Below, one piece after another: positions 1 to 6,295 of a DNA stretch of 10,743 nt. Source of the stretch: Christensenella sp. UBA1214 (GTDB taxonomy: Bacteria > Bacillota > Clostridia > Christensenellales > CAG-138). Made by a program: the position numbers and the translations under genes. The notes beneath the pieces were generated by a model that made no database searches, had not been told where the DNA came from, and was given only the letters and a program-made list of their open reading frames with translations. The stretch lies in contig DBXK01000029.1 of assembly GCA_002309375.1 (NCBI GenBank), positions 1 to 10,743 of the forward strand. The letters run 5' to 3'. How positions within the stretch are numbered: the first letter of the stretch is position 1; each line of letters begins with the position of its first letter.

Positions 1-405
1 CACGACGTTTCCGGCACGGACTCCCCGTTCCGCGAGACGGCGAACATCAAGGACGGCTCCAATGTCATGGCGGATATGGCAGTGCAGTGCTTCGCGGGCA
101 ACGCCGCGCGCGGCATGAGCCTCTGCGCGCTGCATAACGGCGGCGGCGTCGGCATCGGCAAATCCATCAACGGCGGCTTCGGCCTCGTTCTCGACGGCAG
201 CGAGCGCGTCGACGCGATCATAAAGAGCGCCATGATGTGGGACGTCATGGGCGGCGTTGCAAGGCGCAACTGGGCGCGCAACGAGCATTCCGTTGAGACC
301 AGCATCAAGTATAACGAAAAGTGGGCGGGGAAGGCCCATATCACGATCCCGTATTTCGCGGACGATAAATTAATCGAAAAAACCGTTTCTGAAAGGATGA
401 AATAA
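1..405 (+). CDS. hutU: Urocanate hydratase, C-terminal 134 residues (5' truncated by window edge)
   Basis: Urocanate hydratase (urocanase) is a cytosolic NAD+-dependent enzyme that adds water to urocanate to give 4-imidazolone-5-propionate, the second step of histidine breakdown. The reading frame is open from base 1 and ends at TAA 403-405. The visible part begins HDVSGTDSPFRET and contains LHNGGGVGIG and NGGFGLVLDGS, the glycine-rich motifs near the C terminus of the family. The wording looks closer to the long urocanases of anaerobes (about 670 residues) than to the roughly 555-residue proteobacterial form; this is from memory of the family. It ends 4 bases before ftcD, which together with ftcD, hutI and fchA makes a histidine-utilisation operon. 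The start, promoter and any hutH lie outside the window. The family call is firm; the subtype is less so. Confidence 0.95.
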   Translation, partial: HDVSGTDSPFRETANIKDGSNVMADMAVQCFAGNAARGMSLCALHNGGGVGIGKSINGGFGLVLDGSERVDAIIKSAMMWDVMGGVARRNWARNEHSVETSIKYNEKWAGKAHITIPYFADDKLIEKTVSERMK

Positions 406-409
406 TAAA

Positions 410-1336
410 ATGGCAAAGATCATCGAATGTGTCCCCAATATCAGCGAGGGCAGGAATCGCGAAGTCATCGAGGCCTGCGTCGATCAGGTCCGCAACACCG
501 CCGGCGTTACGCTGCTCGATTATTCGAGCGACGCGAGCCATAACCGCAGCGTCATCACCTTCATGGGCAGTCCGGAGGGCGTTATGAACGCCGCCGTCGC
601 GCTTGCGAAGAAGGCCGCGGAGCTCATCGACCTCAACCATCACCAGGGCGAGCATCCGCGCATGGGCGCGCTGGACGTCTGCCCGCTGATCCCGCTGAAG
701 GACTGCACGAAGGAAGAGACCGTCGAATACTCCAAGCAGCTCGGCGAGCGCATCTGGAACGAAGCCGGCATCCCGATCTTCCTGTATGAGGATTCCGCTT
801 CCGCGCCGCACCGCGTGAACCTTGCCGATATCCGCAGGGGCCAGTTCGAGGGCATGGCCGAGAAGGTCAAGGACCCGATGTGGACGCCCGATTTCGGCGG
901 CGCGCAGATACATCCCACCGCGGGCTGCACCGCCGTCGGCTGCCGCATGCCTCTCGTTGCATTCAACATCAACCTTTCCACCGATGACGTCAACATCGCC
1001 AAGGCGATCGCGAAGATCATCCGCCGCAAGAACGGCGGCTTCGACTGCGTGAAGTCCAACGGCTTCCTGATCGAGGTCGAGGCGGACGAGGAGAAGGGCA
1101 TCCCCGCGCACAAATACGCGCAGGTCTCCATCAACATGACCGACTTCACCCGCACCCCGCTTTACAGGGTCGTGGAGGTCACGAAGGCCGAAGCGAGGCG
1201 CTGGGGCGTCCACGTCACCGGCACGGAGATCATCGGCCTCACCCCAATGCGCGCGCTGATCGATTCCTGCGAGTATTACCTCCAGCTGAACGAGTTCGAC
1301 GCGGACAAGCAGATCATCGAAAACTATCTGCTGTAA
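410..1336 (+). CDS. ftcD: Glutamate formimidoyltransferase (FtcD, monofunctional)
   Basis: Transfers the formimino group of N-formimino-L-glutamate to tetrahydrofolate, giving glutamate and 5-formimino-THF in the cytosol. The 308-residue product starts AKIIECVPNISEGRN, typical of the family. It contains EHPRMGALDVCPLIP, with His82 matching the catalytic His82 of the mammalian bifunctional enzyme; the numbering agrees because the N termini align without gaps. The length matches the transferase half of animal FTCD; the cyclodeaminase half is a separate gene here (fchA, 2569-3201). The ATG lies 4 bases after the hutU stop, and AAGGA at 393-397 serves as the ribosome-binding site. hutI follows after 10 bases. 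No formiminoglutamase (hutG) or deiminase (hutF) gene is visible, so the folate-linked branch is the likely route. Confidence 0.96.
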   Translation: MAKIIECVPNISEGRNREVIEACVDQVRNTAGVTLLDYSSDASHNRSVITFMGSPEGVMNAAVALAKKAAELIDLNHHQGEHPRMGALDVCPLIPLKDCTKEETVEYSKQLGERIWNEAGIPIFLYEDSASAPHRVNLADIRRGQFEGMAEKVKDPMWTPDFGGAQIHPTAGCTAVGCRMPLVAFNINLSTDDVNIAKAIAKIIRRKNGGFDCVKSNGFLIEVEADEEKGIPAHKYAQVSINMTDFTRTPLYRVVEVTKAEARRWGVHVTGTEIIGLTPMRALIDSCEYYLQLNEFDADKQIIENYLL

Positions 1337-1346
1337 GGGAAAAATC

Positions 1347-2582
1347 ATGCTTCTTATAAAGAATATCGGCCTGCTCGCAACGCCGGAGGGAGCTACCGTC
1401 CGCTGTGGAGCCGCGCAGGGCGAAATAAAGGAATACGGCAATGCCGCCGTGCTCGTCGATGACGAAGGCAATATCGCCGAAGTCTTCGAAAACGGCGCTC
1501 TGCCCGAAGGGGAGTTCGAAAACACCCTCGACGCGGGCGGCGCGCTCGTCACGCCGGGCCTTGTGGACGCGCATACCCACCTCGTTTTCGGCGGCTGGCG
1601 CGCGCATGAGGTCCCGCTGAAGATCGCGGGGGCGAGCTATCTCGACATCCTGAACGCGGGCGGAGGCATCCTCAACACCCTCGTCAACACCAGGAAGGCG
1701 ACCGAGGAGGAGCTCTATGAGCGCAGCCTCGGCTTCCTCGATGAGGAATTCAACTTCGGCGTCACGACGGTCGAGGTCAAATCCGGCTACGGCCTCAATA
1801 TGGAGACCGAGCTCAAGCAGCTCCGCGTGATCCGCCGCCTCAACGACGGCGCGAAGCAGGACGTCGTTTCCACCTTCCTCGGCGCGCACGCGATCCCCGA
1901 CGAATTCAAGGGCAGGGCCGATGATTATATCGACTACCTGATCGACGAGGTGCTGCCGACCGTTTGCGAAGAAAAGCTCGCGGATTTCTGCGACGTCTTC
2001 ACCGAAAGCTCCGTCTTCAACGTGGAGCAGTCCCGAAAGATCCTTCTCGCCGCGCAGAAAATGGGCCTTCCCTCGAAGATCCATGCGGACGAGATCGATC
2101 CCCTCGGCGGCAGCGAGCTCGCGGGGGAGATCGGCGCTGTTTCGGCGGAGCACCTGATCGCAACGAAGGATTCCGGCATCGCGGCGATGGCGAAATCGAA
2201 GACCGTCGCGTGCCTCCTCCCGCAGACCTCGCTCTACCTCGGCAAACCCTTCGCAAGGGCAAGGGACATGATCACTGCGGGCGTGCCCGTTGCGATCGCG
2301 ACCGACTTCAACCCGGGCTCCTGCCCCTCGCTGAACCTCCAGCTCTCCATGAACCTCGGCTATCTCCGCTATCGCCTCTATCCCGCGGAAGTGCTGACGG
2401 CGGTCACTTTGAACGCCGCCTGCGCGATCGGAATGGGCGAAAAAGTCGGCTCCGTCGAGCCCGGCAAGCAGGCCGACCTCGTGATCTGGAACACCGATGA
2501 GCTCCCGATGCTCCTTTATCGGATGGGCTCCAACCAGGCAAAAATCATTATAAAGAAAGGCAAAATTTATGAAGCTCATTGA
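1347..2582 (+). CDS. hutI: Imidazolonepropionase
   Basis: A metal-dependent amidohydrolase that opens 4-imidazolone-5-propionate to N-formimino-L-glutamate, the third step of histidine degradation. The 411-residue length is normal for the family. Visible metal and active-site positions are His76 and His78 (VDAHTH), His246 with Glu249 (KIHADE), His269 (AEHL) and Asp320 (IATDFNPGS). These match the amidohydrolase-superfamily pattern of the characterised Bacillus enzyme. The N-terminal 60 or so residues and the C-terminal GKQADLVIW segment form the small beta-sandwich typical of these enzymes. A GGGA ribosome-binding site sits at 1337-1340, just after the ftcD stop. The 3' end overlaps the fchA start by 14 bases, so the two are probably translationally coupled. 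All key residues are present. Confidence 0.96.
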   Translation: MLLIKNIGLLATPEGATVRCGAAQGEIKEYGNAAVLVDDEGNIAEVFENGALPEGEFENTLDAGGALVTPGLVDAHTHLVFGGWRAHEVPLKIAGASYLDILNAGGGILNTLVNTRKATEEELYERSLGFLDEEFNFGVTTVEVKSGYGLNMETELKQLRVIRRLNDGAKQDVVSTFLGAHAIPDEFKGRADDYIDYLIDEVLPTVCEEKLADFCDVFTESSVFNVEQSRKILLAAQKMGLPSKIHADEIDPLGGSELAGEIGAVSAEHLIATKDSGIAAMAKSKTVACLLPQTSLYLGKPFARARDMITAGVPVAIATDFNPGSCPSLNLQLSMNLGYLRYRLYPAEVLTAVTLNAACAIGMGEKVGSVEPGKQADLVIWNTDELPMLLYRMGSNQAKIIIKKGKIYEAH

Positions 2583-3201
2583 CATGCAGGTAACCGGTTA
2601 TCTCGATGTTCTCGCCAGCGACGCACCCGCCCCCGGCGGCGGAAGCGCGGCGGCGCTCTGCGGCGCGCAGGGCGCGGGCCTTGTGACGATGGTCGCGGGC
2701 CAGACCACGAGCAAGAAGCGCTACGAGGCCGAATGGCCCACCGCGCAGAAGGTCATCGACGAGGGCATGCCGATCTATCGTGCGCTGACCCTCCAGGTCG
2801 ATAAGGACACGGACGCATACAACCTCGTCGCCGCGGCGTTCAAGATGCCGAAGGAGACCGATGAGGATAAGGCCGCCCGCCGCAAGGCGATCGCGGACGC
2901 GACCCTCGTTGCGACGGAAGTGCCGTTCGAGACCCTCCGCCTCGCAGCGGAAGCGATGGAGCTCGCGGCGACCCTGCCCGGGCACTACAACACCAACTGC
3001 GCGAGCGACCTCGGCGTCGGCGTACATAACCTCCATACCGCGGCCCACGGCGCCTGGATGAACGTTCAGATCAACCTCGGCGGCGTGAAGGACGAGGAGA
3101 AGGCGAAGTTCTTCGCGGACGAGGGGCAGAAGCTCGTCGACCGCGTGAACGAGCTCGCGAAGGAAGTTCTGGACGTCGTCTGGAGCGATATCCGCGGCTG
3201 A
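2569..3201 (+). CDS. fchA: Formimidoyltetrahydrofolate cyclodeaminase
   Basis: Cyclises 5-formimino-THF to 5,10-methenyl-THF and releases ammonia, so the histidine-derived carbon enters the one-carbon pool. The 210-residue protein shows the family's phosphate/folate loop PAPGGGSAAALCGAQGA (residues 20-36), the acidic segment D78-K-D80-T-D82-AY, and NTNCASDLGVGV near residues 141-152. It is all-helical and alone corresponds to the cyclodeaminase half of animal FTCD. The ATG lies inside the last codons of hutI, in another frame; GAAAGG at 2555-2560 is a well-placed ribosome-binding site. It is the last gene of the operon, and a terminator follows at 3220-3262. In Clostridia the product can feed FolD and formyl-THF synthetase, but those genes are not seen here. 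Confidence 0.94.
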   Translation: MKLIDMQVTGYLDVLASDAPAPGGGSAAALCGAQGAGLVTMVAGQTTSKKRYEAEWPTAQKVIDEGMPIYRALTLQVDKDTDAYNLVAAAFKMPKETDEDKAARRKAIADATLVATEVPFETLRLAAEAMELAATLPGHYNTNCASDLGVGVHNLHTAAHGAWMNVQINLGGVKDEEKAKFFADEGQKLVDRVNELAKEVLDVVWSDIRG

Positions 3202-3219
3202 GCCAAACTGATTTAATTA

Positions 3220-3262
3220 AAAGGGCCGGAGTTTTCTTTGATGGAAAGCTCCGGCCCTTTTC
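3220..3262 (+). terminator. Rho-independent terminator of the hut operon, possibly bidirectional
   Basis: AAAGGGCCGGAG (3220-3231) pairs with CTCCGGCCCTTT (3249-3260), and the stem extends with TTTTC/GAAAG pairs around a loop near 3238-3242. A T-run follows the right arm. On the other strand the hairpin is followed by TTTTAATTAAAT, so it may also stop leftward transcription. It lies 19 bases after the fchA stop. Confidence 0.9.
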
Positions 3263-3287
3263 GTTATGTGCCGTTACGGTATGGAAA

Positions 3288-3320
3288 TCAGTTTTGCCCG
3301 ACGAGAGCGGAATCGTCCAT
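3288..3320 (-). CDS. Possible 10-codon leader or micro-ORF
   Basis: On the minus strand an ATG at 3320-3318 has GGAGG at 3332-3328, seven bases upstream and ideally spaced, within an A-rich stretch. It opens a frame of only ten codons (MDDSALVGQN) ending in TGA 3290-3288, and the hairpin at 3262-3220 follows in the same direction. Such a strong ribosome-binding site in otherwise non-coding DNA is the only evidence. It could be a leader peptide, a toxin-like micro-ORF, a decayed gene or chance. The 245-base gap between the convergent fchA and ywaF-like genes holds only this and the two terminators. Confidence 0.22.
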   Translation of the reverse strand: MDDSALVGQN

Positions 3321-3407
3321 TCGCTTTCCTCCTTTTTCAATTAAAGGCCTTTCACCCCTATAAACAGCGGTTCGAGCCGAAATGTTACGCTTTTTTGCGA
3401 ATATTTC

Positions 3408-3432
3408 AAAAAAAGCCCCGGAAGAGGGGCTT
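3408..3432 (-). terminator. Rho-independent terminator of the bofA-mtaD-ywaF unit
   Basis: Read on the minus strand, AAGCCCC (3432-3426) and GGGGCTT (3419-3413) form a 7-bp stem with a 6-base loop, followed by a T-run to about 3408. It lies 15 bases after the stop codon of the membrane-protein gene. Confidence 0.9.
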
Positions 3433-3446
3433 GAACAAAGAAAAAC

Positions 3447-4274
3447 TCAGCTTTCCGCAGGCGCTTCCGCCTTTTTTCGGAAGATGCGGCGAATCAGCTT
3501 ATAGATCGCGATGACCGCCGCCGAAAGGGCGAGGTGCGTTGCGAGCATGATCAGAGTATAGATGAAGCGCAGGCCCTTTTCGCCGAGCTTTTCGGCAAGG
3601 CCCTCATAGATCGGCACGCCGCCGCCGCTGTACAGCAGCATGAAGTCAGAGCCCTCGATCTTGTTGATGTTCAGGTAATAATTGACAGGCACGGCGATCA
3701 GCGCAAGCAGCACGATCGGCACGAAGGAGCGGAAGATATCCTTCCATTCGAGCTCGTAATAGCGGGTCATCAGCAGGAACACGCCCACAGCGAACATCGA
3801 GGAATGGAAGAAGAGCGAATAGAACGCGCCGAAGGTCCAGAACGGATAGAAATTGAGGCCGTTGCAGTAGACGACGCCGACGCCGCCGTATAAAAGACCG
3901 ACCGTCGTGATGAACGCAAGCGCGTACTGCCGGAGCTTCCCCTTGCCCCAGGCGGCCGCGAGGAGCGTATAGATGAACAGCGAGCAGGTATAGAGCGGCA
4001 GGATCTGCAGGTTGAATTTGCCGCTGCCGACGGTGAAATCATAGTAGCTTTCCCAGCAGATCTTCGAGACCTCGTGGAAGACCATCCAGATCGAGAAGAT
4101 CTTCAAAAAGACGTCGATCTTCCTGTGCTTCGTATTCCGCAGCAGGTACGAGATGACGAAAGTCAGCACTGCGACGAGCGCGATGAATATGAGATGCGGA
4201 AGGCTGAACATATCCGAATCGAAGCCCTCCGCCCGGAGCTTGCCCTTGTAATCAAAGAAACCGTAATTGAACAT
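3447..4274 (-). CDS. Seven-helix membrane protein, YwaF/TMEM164-like (TIGR02206 type)
   Basis: A 275-residue integral membrane protein. About seven hydrophobic segments can be seen near residues 26-45, 54-72, 91-109, 115-135, 148-170, 181-201 and 236-262, followed by a basic cytoplasmic-type tail. The pattern LPLYTC (92-97), a histidine in a central helix (FFHSSM, His157) and VNYYLN (197-202) resemble the YwaF/TP0381 family, which is related to eukaryotic TMEM164. This assignment is from motif memory and was not searched. TMEM164 is reported to be a phospholipid acyltransferase; the bacterial role is not known to me. The ATG has GGAGG five bases upstream (4284-4280). It starts 18 bases after the mtaD stop and is the last gene of its unit. 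An unrelated multi-pass protein remains possible. Confidence 0.7.
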   Translation of the reverse strand: MFNYGFFDYKGKLRAEGFDSDMFSLPHLIFIALVAVLTFVISYLLRNTKHRKIDVFLKIFSIWMVFHEVSKICWESYYDFTVGSGKFNLQILPLYTCSLFIYTLLAAAWGKGKLRQYALAFITTVGLLYGGVGVVYCNGLNFYPFWTFGAFYSLFFHSSMFAVGVFLLMTRYYELEWKDIFRSFVPIVLLALIAVPVNYYLNINKIEGSDFMLLYSGGGVPIYEGLAEKLGEKGLRFIYTLIMLATHLALSAAVIAIYKLIRRIFRKKAEAPAES

Positions 4275-4292
4275 TTTTTCCTCCGGAAAGCG

Positions 4293-5618
4293 TTATTTTT
4301 TGCCGAGCACGATCGGCACGGCGACCCTTTGGACCTCCGCGATCGCCTTTTCGGCGTCGATGGTCGTCCATTCGCCGTTTTCATAGAGGACCTTACCCCG
4401 GACGACGGTGAGGCAGACGTCGCTGCCGTTTGCGGCGTATGCGGCGGCGGCAACGGGATCGAAGAGCGGCTGCAGGCGCGGCTTATGGACGTCGAGCATG
4501 ATGAGGTCCGCCTCGAAGCCCGGCTTCAGCCTTCCGACCTCGTTTTCGCGGCCCTGCGCCTTCGCGCCGCCGACGGTCGCCATCCTGAGCGCCTCGTATG
4601 CGGGCACGGCGGTCGGGTCGAGGCTCGTCCCCTTCGCGAGGAGCGCGGCGAGCTTGATCTCTTCGAAAAGATCGTGGTCGTTGTTGGAGGCGCAGCCGTC
4701 GGTGCCGAGGGCGAGGTTAATGCCGAGCTCCGCCATGCGTTTGACGTTCGCGACGCCGCTTGCGAGCTTGAGGTTCGAAACGGGGCAGTGCACGGCGCTC
4801 ACGCCCTTTTCGGCCATGATGCGCATATCGTTTTCGGTCAGATGCACGCAGTGCGCGGCGGCGGCAGGCGTATCGAAAATGCCGTGATCGCTGAAAATTT
4901 CAACGGGCGTCTTCCCGCCGTGCCGCTCCATGCATTCCGCGGTCTCCTTCGCCGTTTCGCAAAGATGGATATGCGTCACGAGGCCGTTTTCCGCTGCGGC
5001 GGCATGGACCCGCTCCCAGACCCAGGGCGGGGAGGTGTATTCCGCATGGATCGAAGCGTCGGCGCGGATGCGGCCGTTCCCGGCGCCGTGCCAATCGCGA
5101 ATCAGCGCGGCGAGCTCCTTTGTTGCGCGGTCGGCTTCGATATCGAAATCCTCGGAAAGGGCGATTATGCCGTTCGAGAGGTTCGCACGGAGCCCGCTTT
5201 CGAGGATGATCTCCGCCGCGGCGGGCTGGTTCGAATACATATCCGAATATGAGGTCGTTCCGGATGCGAGCATCTCCGCAATGCCGAGACGCACGCCGGC
5301 GAGCACCGCTTCGCGCGTCAGCCGGCCCTCGATCGGGAAGATCTTGTTGAAAAGCCAGTCGTCGAGGCGGTAATCGTCCGCATAGCCGCGCATCACGCAC
5401 ATCGCGGTGTGAGCATGAGCGTTGATGAGGCCGGGCATGACGATATTGCCCTTCGCATCGATCGTCCGCTTCGCGCCTTCGTGAGAAAACGCTTCCGGCA
5501 CGGTTTCGGAAACGAAAACGAGCTTCCCGCCGGCAATACCGACCGAGCCGCCGCGAATGACGGGGGAGAGCTCGTCCATCGTGATGATATTTGCGTTTTT
5601 AATGAGAAGATCGAGCAT
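4293..5618 (-). CDS. mtaD: 5-methylthioadenosine / S-adenosylhomocysteine deaminase
   Basis: A cytosolic amidohydrolase that deaminates the adenine ring of SAH, MTA or adenosine-type substrates, giving S-inosylhomocysteine (SIH) from SAH. The 441-residue protein has the full metal and active-site set: His68 and His70 (NAHAH), His218 with Glu221 (HIHLCET), His256 (AAHCVHL) and Asp307 (LGTDGCASNN). These match His55, His57, His200/Glu203, His228 and Asp279 of the characterised Thermotoga maritima enzyme. SNLKLASG and the C-terminal GFEADLIMLD are also typical. The start ATG lies one base after the bofA stop (TGA-C-ATG) and has no clear ribosome-binding site, so translation probably depends on reinitiation after bofA. 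ahcY is encoded close upstream in the same direction, though behind a terminator. A related guanine or cytosine deaminase is less likely given the His/Cys motif wording. Confidence 0.9.
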   Translation of the reverse strand: MLDLLIKNANIITMDELSPVIRGGSVGIAGGKLVFVSETVPEAFSHEGAKRTIDAKGNIVMPGLINAHAHTAMCVMRGYADDYRLDDWLFNKIFPIEGRLTREAVLAGVRLGIAEMLASGTTSYSDMYSNQPAAAEIILESGLRANLSNGIIALSEDFDIEADRATKELAALIRDWHGAGNGRIRADASIHAEYTSPPWVWERVHAAAAENGLVTHIHLCETAKETAECMERHGGKTPVEIFSDHGIFDTPAAAAHCVHLTENDMRIMAEKGVSAVHCPVSNLKLASGVANVKRMAELGINLALGTDGCASNNDHDLFEEIKLAALLAKGTSLDPTAVPAYEALRMATVGGAKAQGRENEVGRLKPGFEADLIMLDVHKPRLQPLFDPVAAAAYAANGSDVCLTVVRGKVLYENGEWTTIDAEKAIAEVQRVAVPIVLGKK

Positions 5619-5619
5619 G

Positions 5620-5955
5620 TCAGATCGTAAAGAAGCGGATTATGAGAAGGACGATGACGCCCGGAACGCCGAAAATGCCGGTCACGGTCGCCGTCAGCCA
5701 GTTGATCGGGAGCGTCAGTGCGTCGTAATGGAAGATCCCGCCGACAACGAGGTTGGAAAGATACAGCAGCGCCGCGCCGATCAGCGAGTTGATCAGGAAC
5801 TTGACAAAGCCCTTGATGCCGATGCTGAAGAGCTTGAAGATCAGGAAAACGACGAGGATGATGGCCGCGATGATCAGCGCACCCATACCGATATGGATGT
5901 TCGGGATCGTGAGGCCGAGGATCGTGAATTCGGGGATGTCGATGCCGTTCGGCAT
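5620..5955 (-). CDS. bofA: BofA-family membrane protein (pro-sigma-K processing inhibitor type)
   Basis: A 111-residue membrane protein. In Bacillus, BofA sits in the outer forespore membrane and holds the SpoIVFB protease inactive, delaying pro-sigma-K cleavage. Here hydrophobic helices are visible near residues 24-42 and 48-73, and the C terminus carries the family signature LPINWLTATVTGIFGVPGVIVLLII. The extra N-terminal 20 residues (MPNGIDIPEFTILGL...) are not in the Bacillus protein. AGGAG at 5964-5968 lies eight bases before the ATG and runs up to the stop of the preceding DUF2508-like gene, 13 bases away. The YaaL-BofA order matches the recR-yaaL-bofA cluster of Bacillus, but recR is missing. 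Clostridia often keep bofA without a full sigma-K checkpoint, so the role here is uncertain. Confidence 0.85.
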   Translation of the reverse strand: MPNGIDIPEFTILGLTIPNIHIGMGALIIAAIILVVFLIFKLFSIGIKGFVKFLINSLIGAALLYLSNLVVGGIFHYDALTLPINWLTATVTGIFGVPGVIVLLIIRFFTI

Positions 5956-5968
5956 GGTTTTTTCTCCT

Positions 5969-6148
5969 TTATTTTGCTGCCCGCTCCCGCTTCCTGTTCA
6001 AAAGGCAGATATACCGCCTTTTCGCGGCCTCCGCCTCAAGCGCCGTGAACGCGGCTTCGTCCTTCTCCGCAAGATCGAAGCGATGAAGCGCATCCCTCCA
6101 GCGCGCCAGCGCAAGAGTGACTTCGTCGGGCTTTTTTCTTCTCATCAT
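5969..6148 (-). CDS. Small basic helical protein, DUF2508/YaaL-like
   Basis: A 59-residue product starting MMRRKKPDEV and ending with ...AKRRYICLLNRKRERA. The pattern of an amphipathic helix, an acidic middle part and a final A-x-RRY-x-x-LL-x-x-(K/R) segment resembles DUF2508 proteins such as Bacillus YaaL. The function is unknown. Its position directly before bofA, the same order as yaaL-bofA in Bacillus, is the main support. The start is doubtful: neither ATG 6148 nor ATG 6145 has a proper ribosome-binding site, and a TTG at 6175 would extend the protein by nine residues but also lacks one. In addition, the best promoter here (6175-6147) has its -10 box over the ATG, so its transcript would miss both ATGs. 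Translation in the cell is therefore less certain than for bofA. Confidence 0.6.
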   Translation of the reverse strand: MMRRKKPDEVTLALARWRDALHRFDLAEKDEAAFTALEAEAAKRRYICLLNRKRERAAK

Positions 6149-6175
6149 TTTACACCACCGCCATGCTTTTTTCAA
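6147..6175 (-). promoter_or_regulatory. Candidate sigma-A promoter for the bofA-mtaD-ywaF unit
   Basis: On the minus strand TTGAAA (6175-6170), a 17-base spacer and TAAAAT (6152-6147) form a good sigma-A promoter. The same two hexamers with the same spacing occur before ahcY. Transcription would begin near 6140, inside the DUF2508-like frame. It would give bofA a leader of about 185 bases. Confidence 0.5.
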
Positions 6176-6245
6176 GCGCTTTGTGAAAACGGGCGCTCAT
6201 TATCAGTTTATTGCGGGGCGGCGAAAGCTAATACATGACGCCCGA

Positions 6246-6286
6246 TAAAAAATCCCGCCTTACGCGCGGATACGCCAAGGCGGGAT
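6246..6286 (-). terminator. Rho-independent terminator of ahcY
   Basis: On the minus strand ATCCCGCCTT (6286-6277) pairs perfectly with AAGGCGGGAT (6261-6252) and is followed by a T-run to 6247. It lies ten bases after the ahcY stop and separates ahcY from the bofA unit. The spacer 6149-6245 holds no other gene. Confidence 0.93.
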
Positions 6287-6295
6287 GGGGGATGC

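Noticed and set aside
341..2585. Two long minus-strand frames (403 and 423 codons) opposite ftcD and hutI
   Set aside because: Mirror-image frames of well-identified enzymes, with composition typical of antisense reading.
3266..3514. 82-codon plus-strand frame in the convergent gap
   Set aside because: It reads through a terminator and into the antisense of the membrane-protein gene, with no ribosome-binding site or motif.
4074..5252. A 392-codon open frame on the plus strand opposite mtaD
   Set aside because: Antisense shadow of a gene with all catalytic residues; no ribosome-binding site and no recognisable domain.
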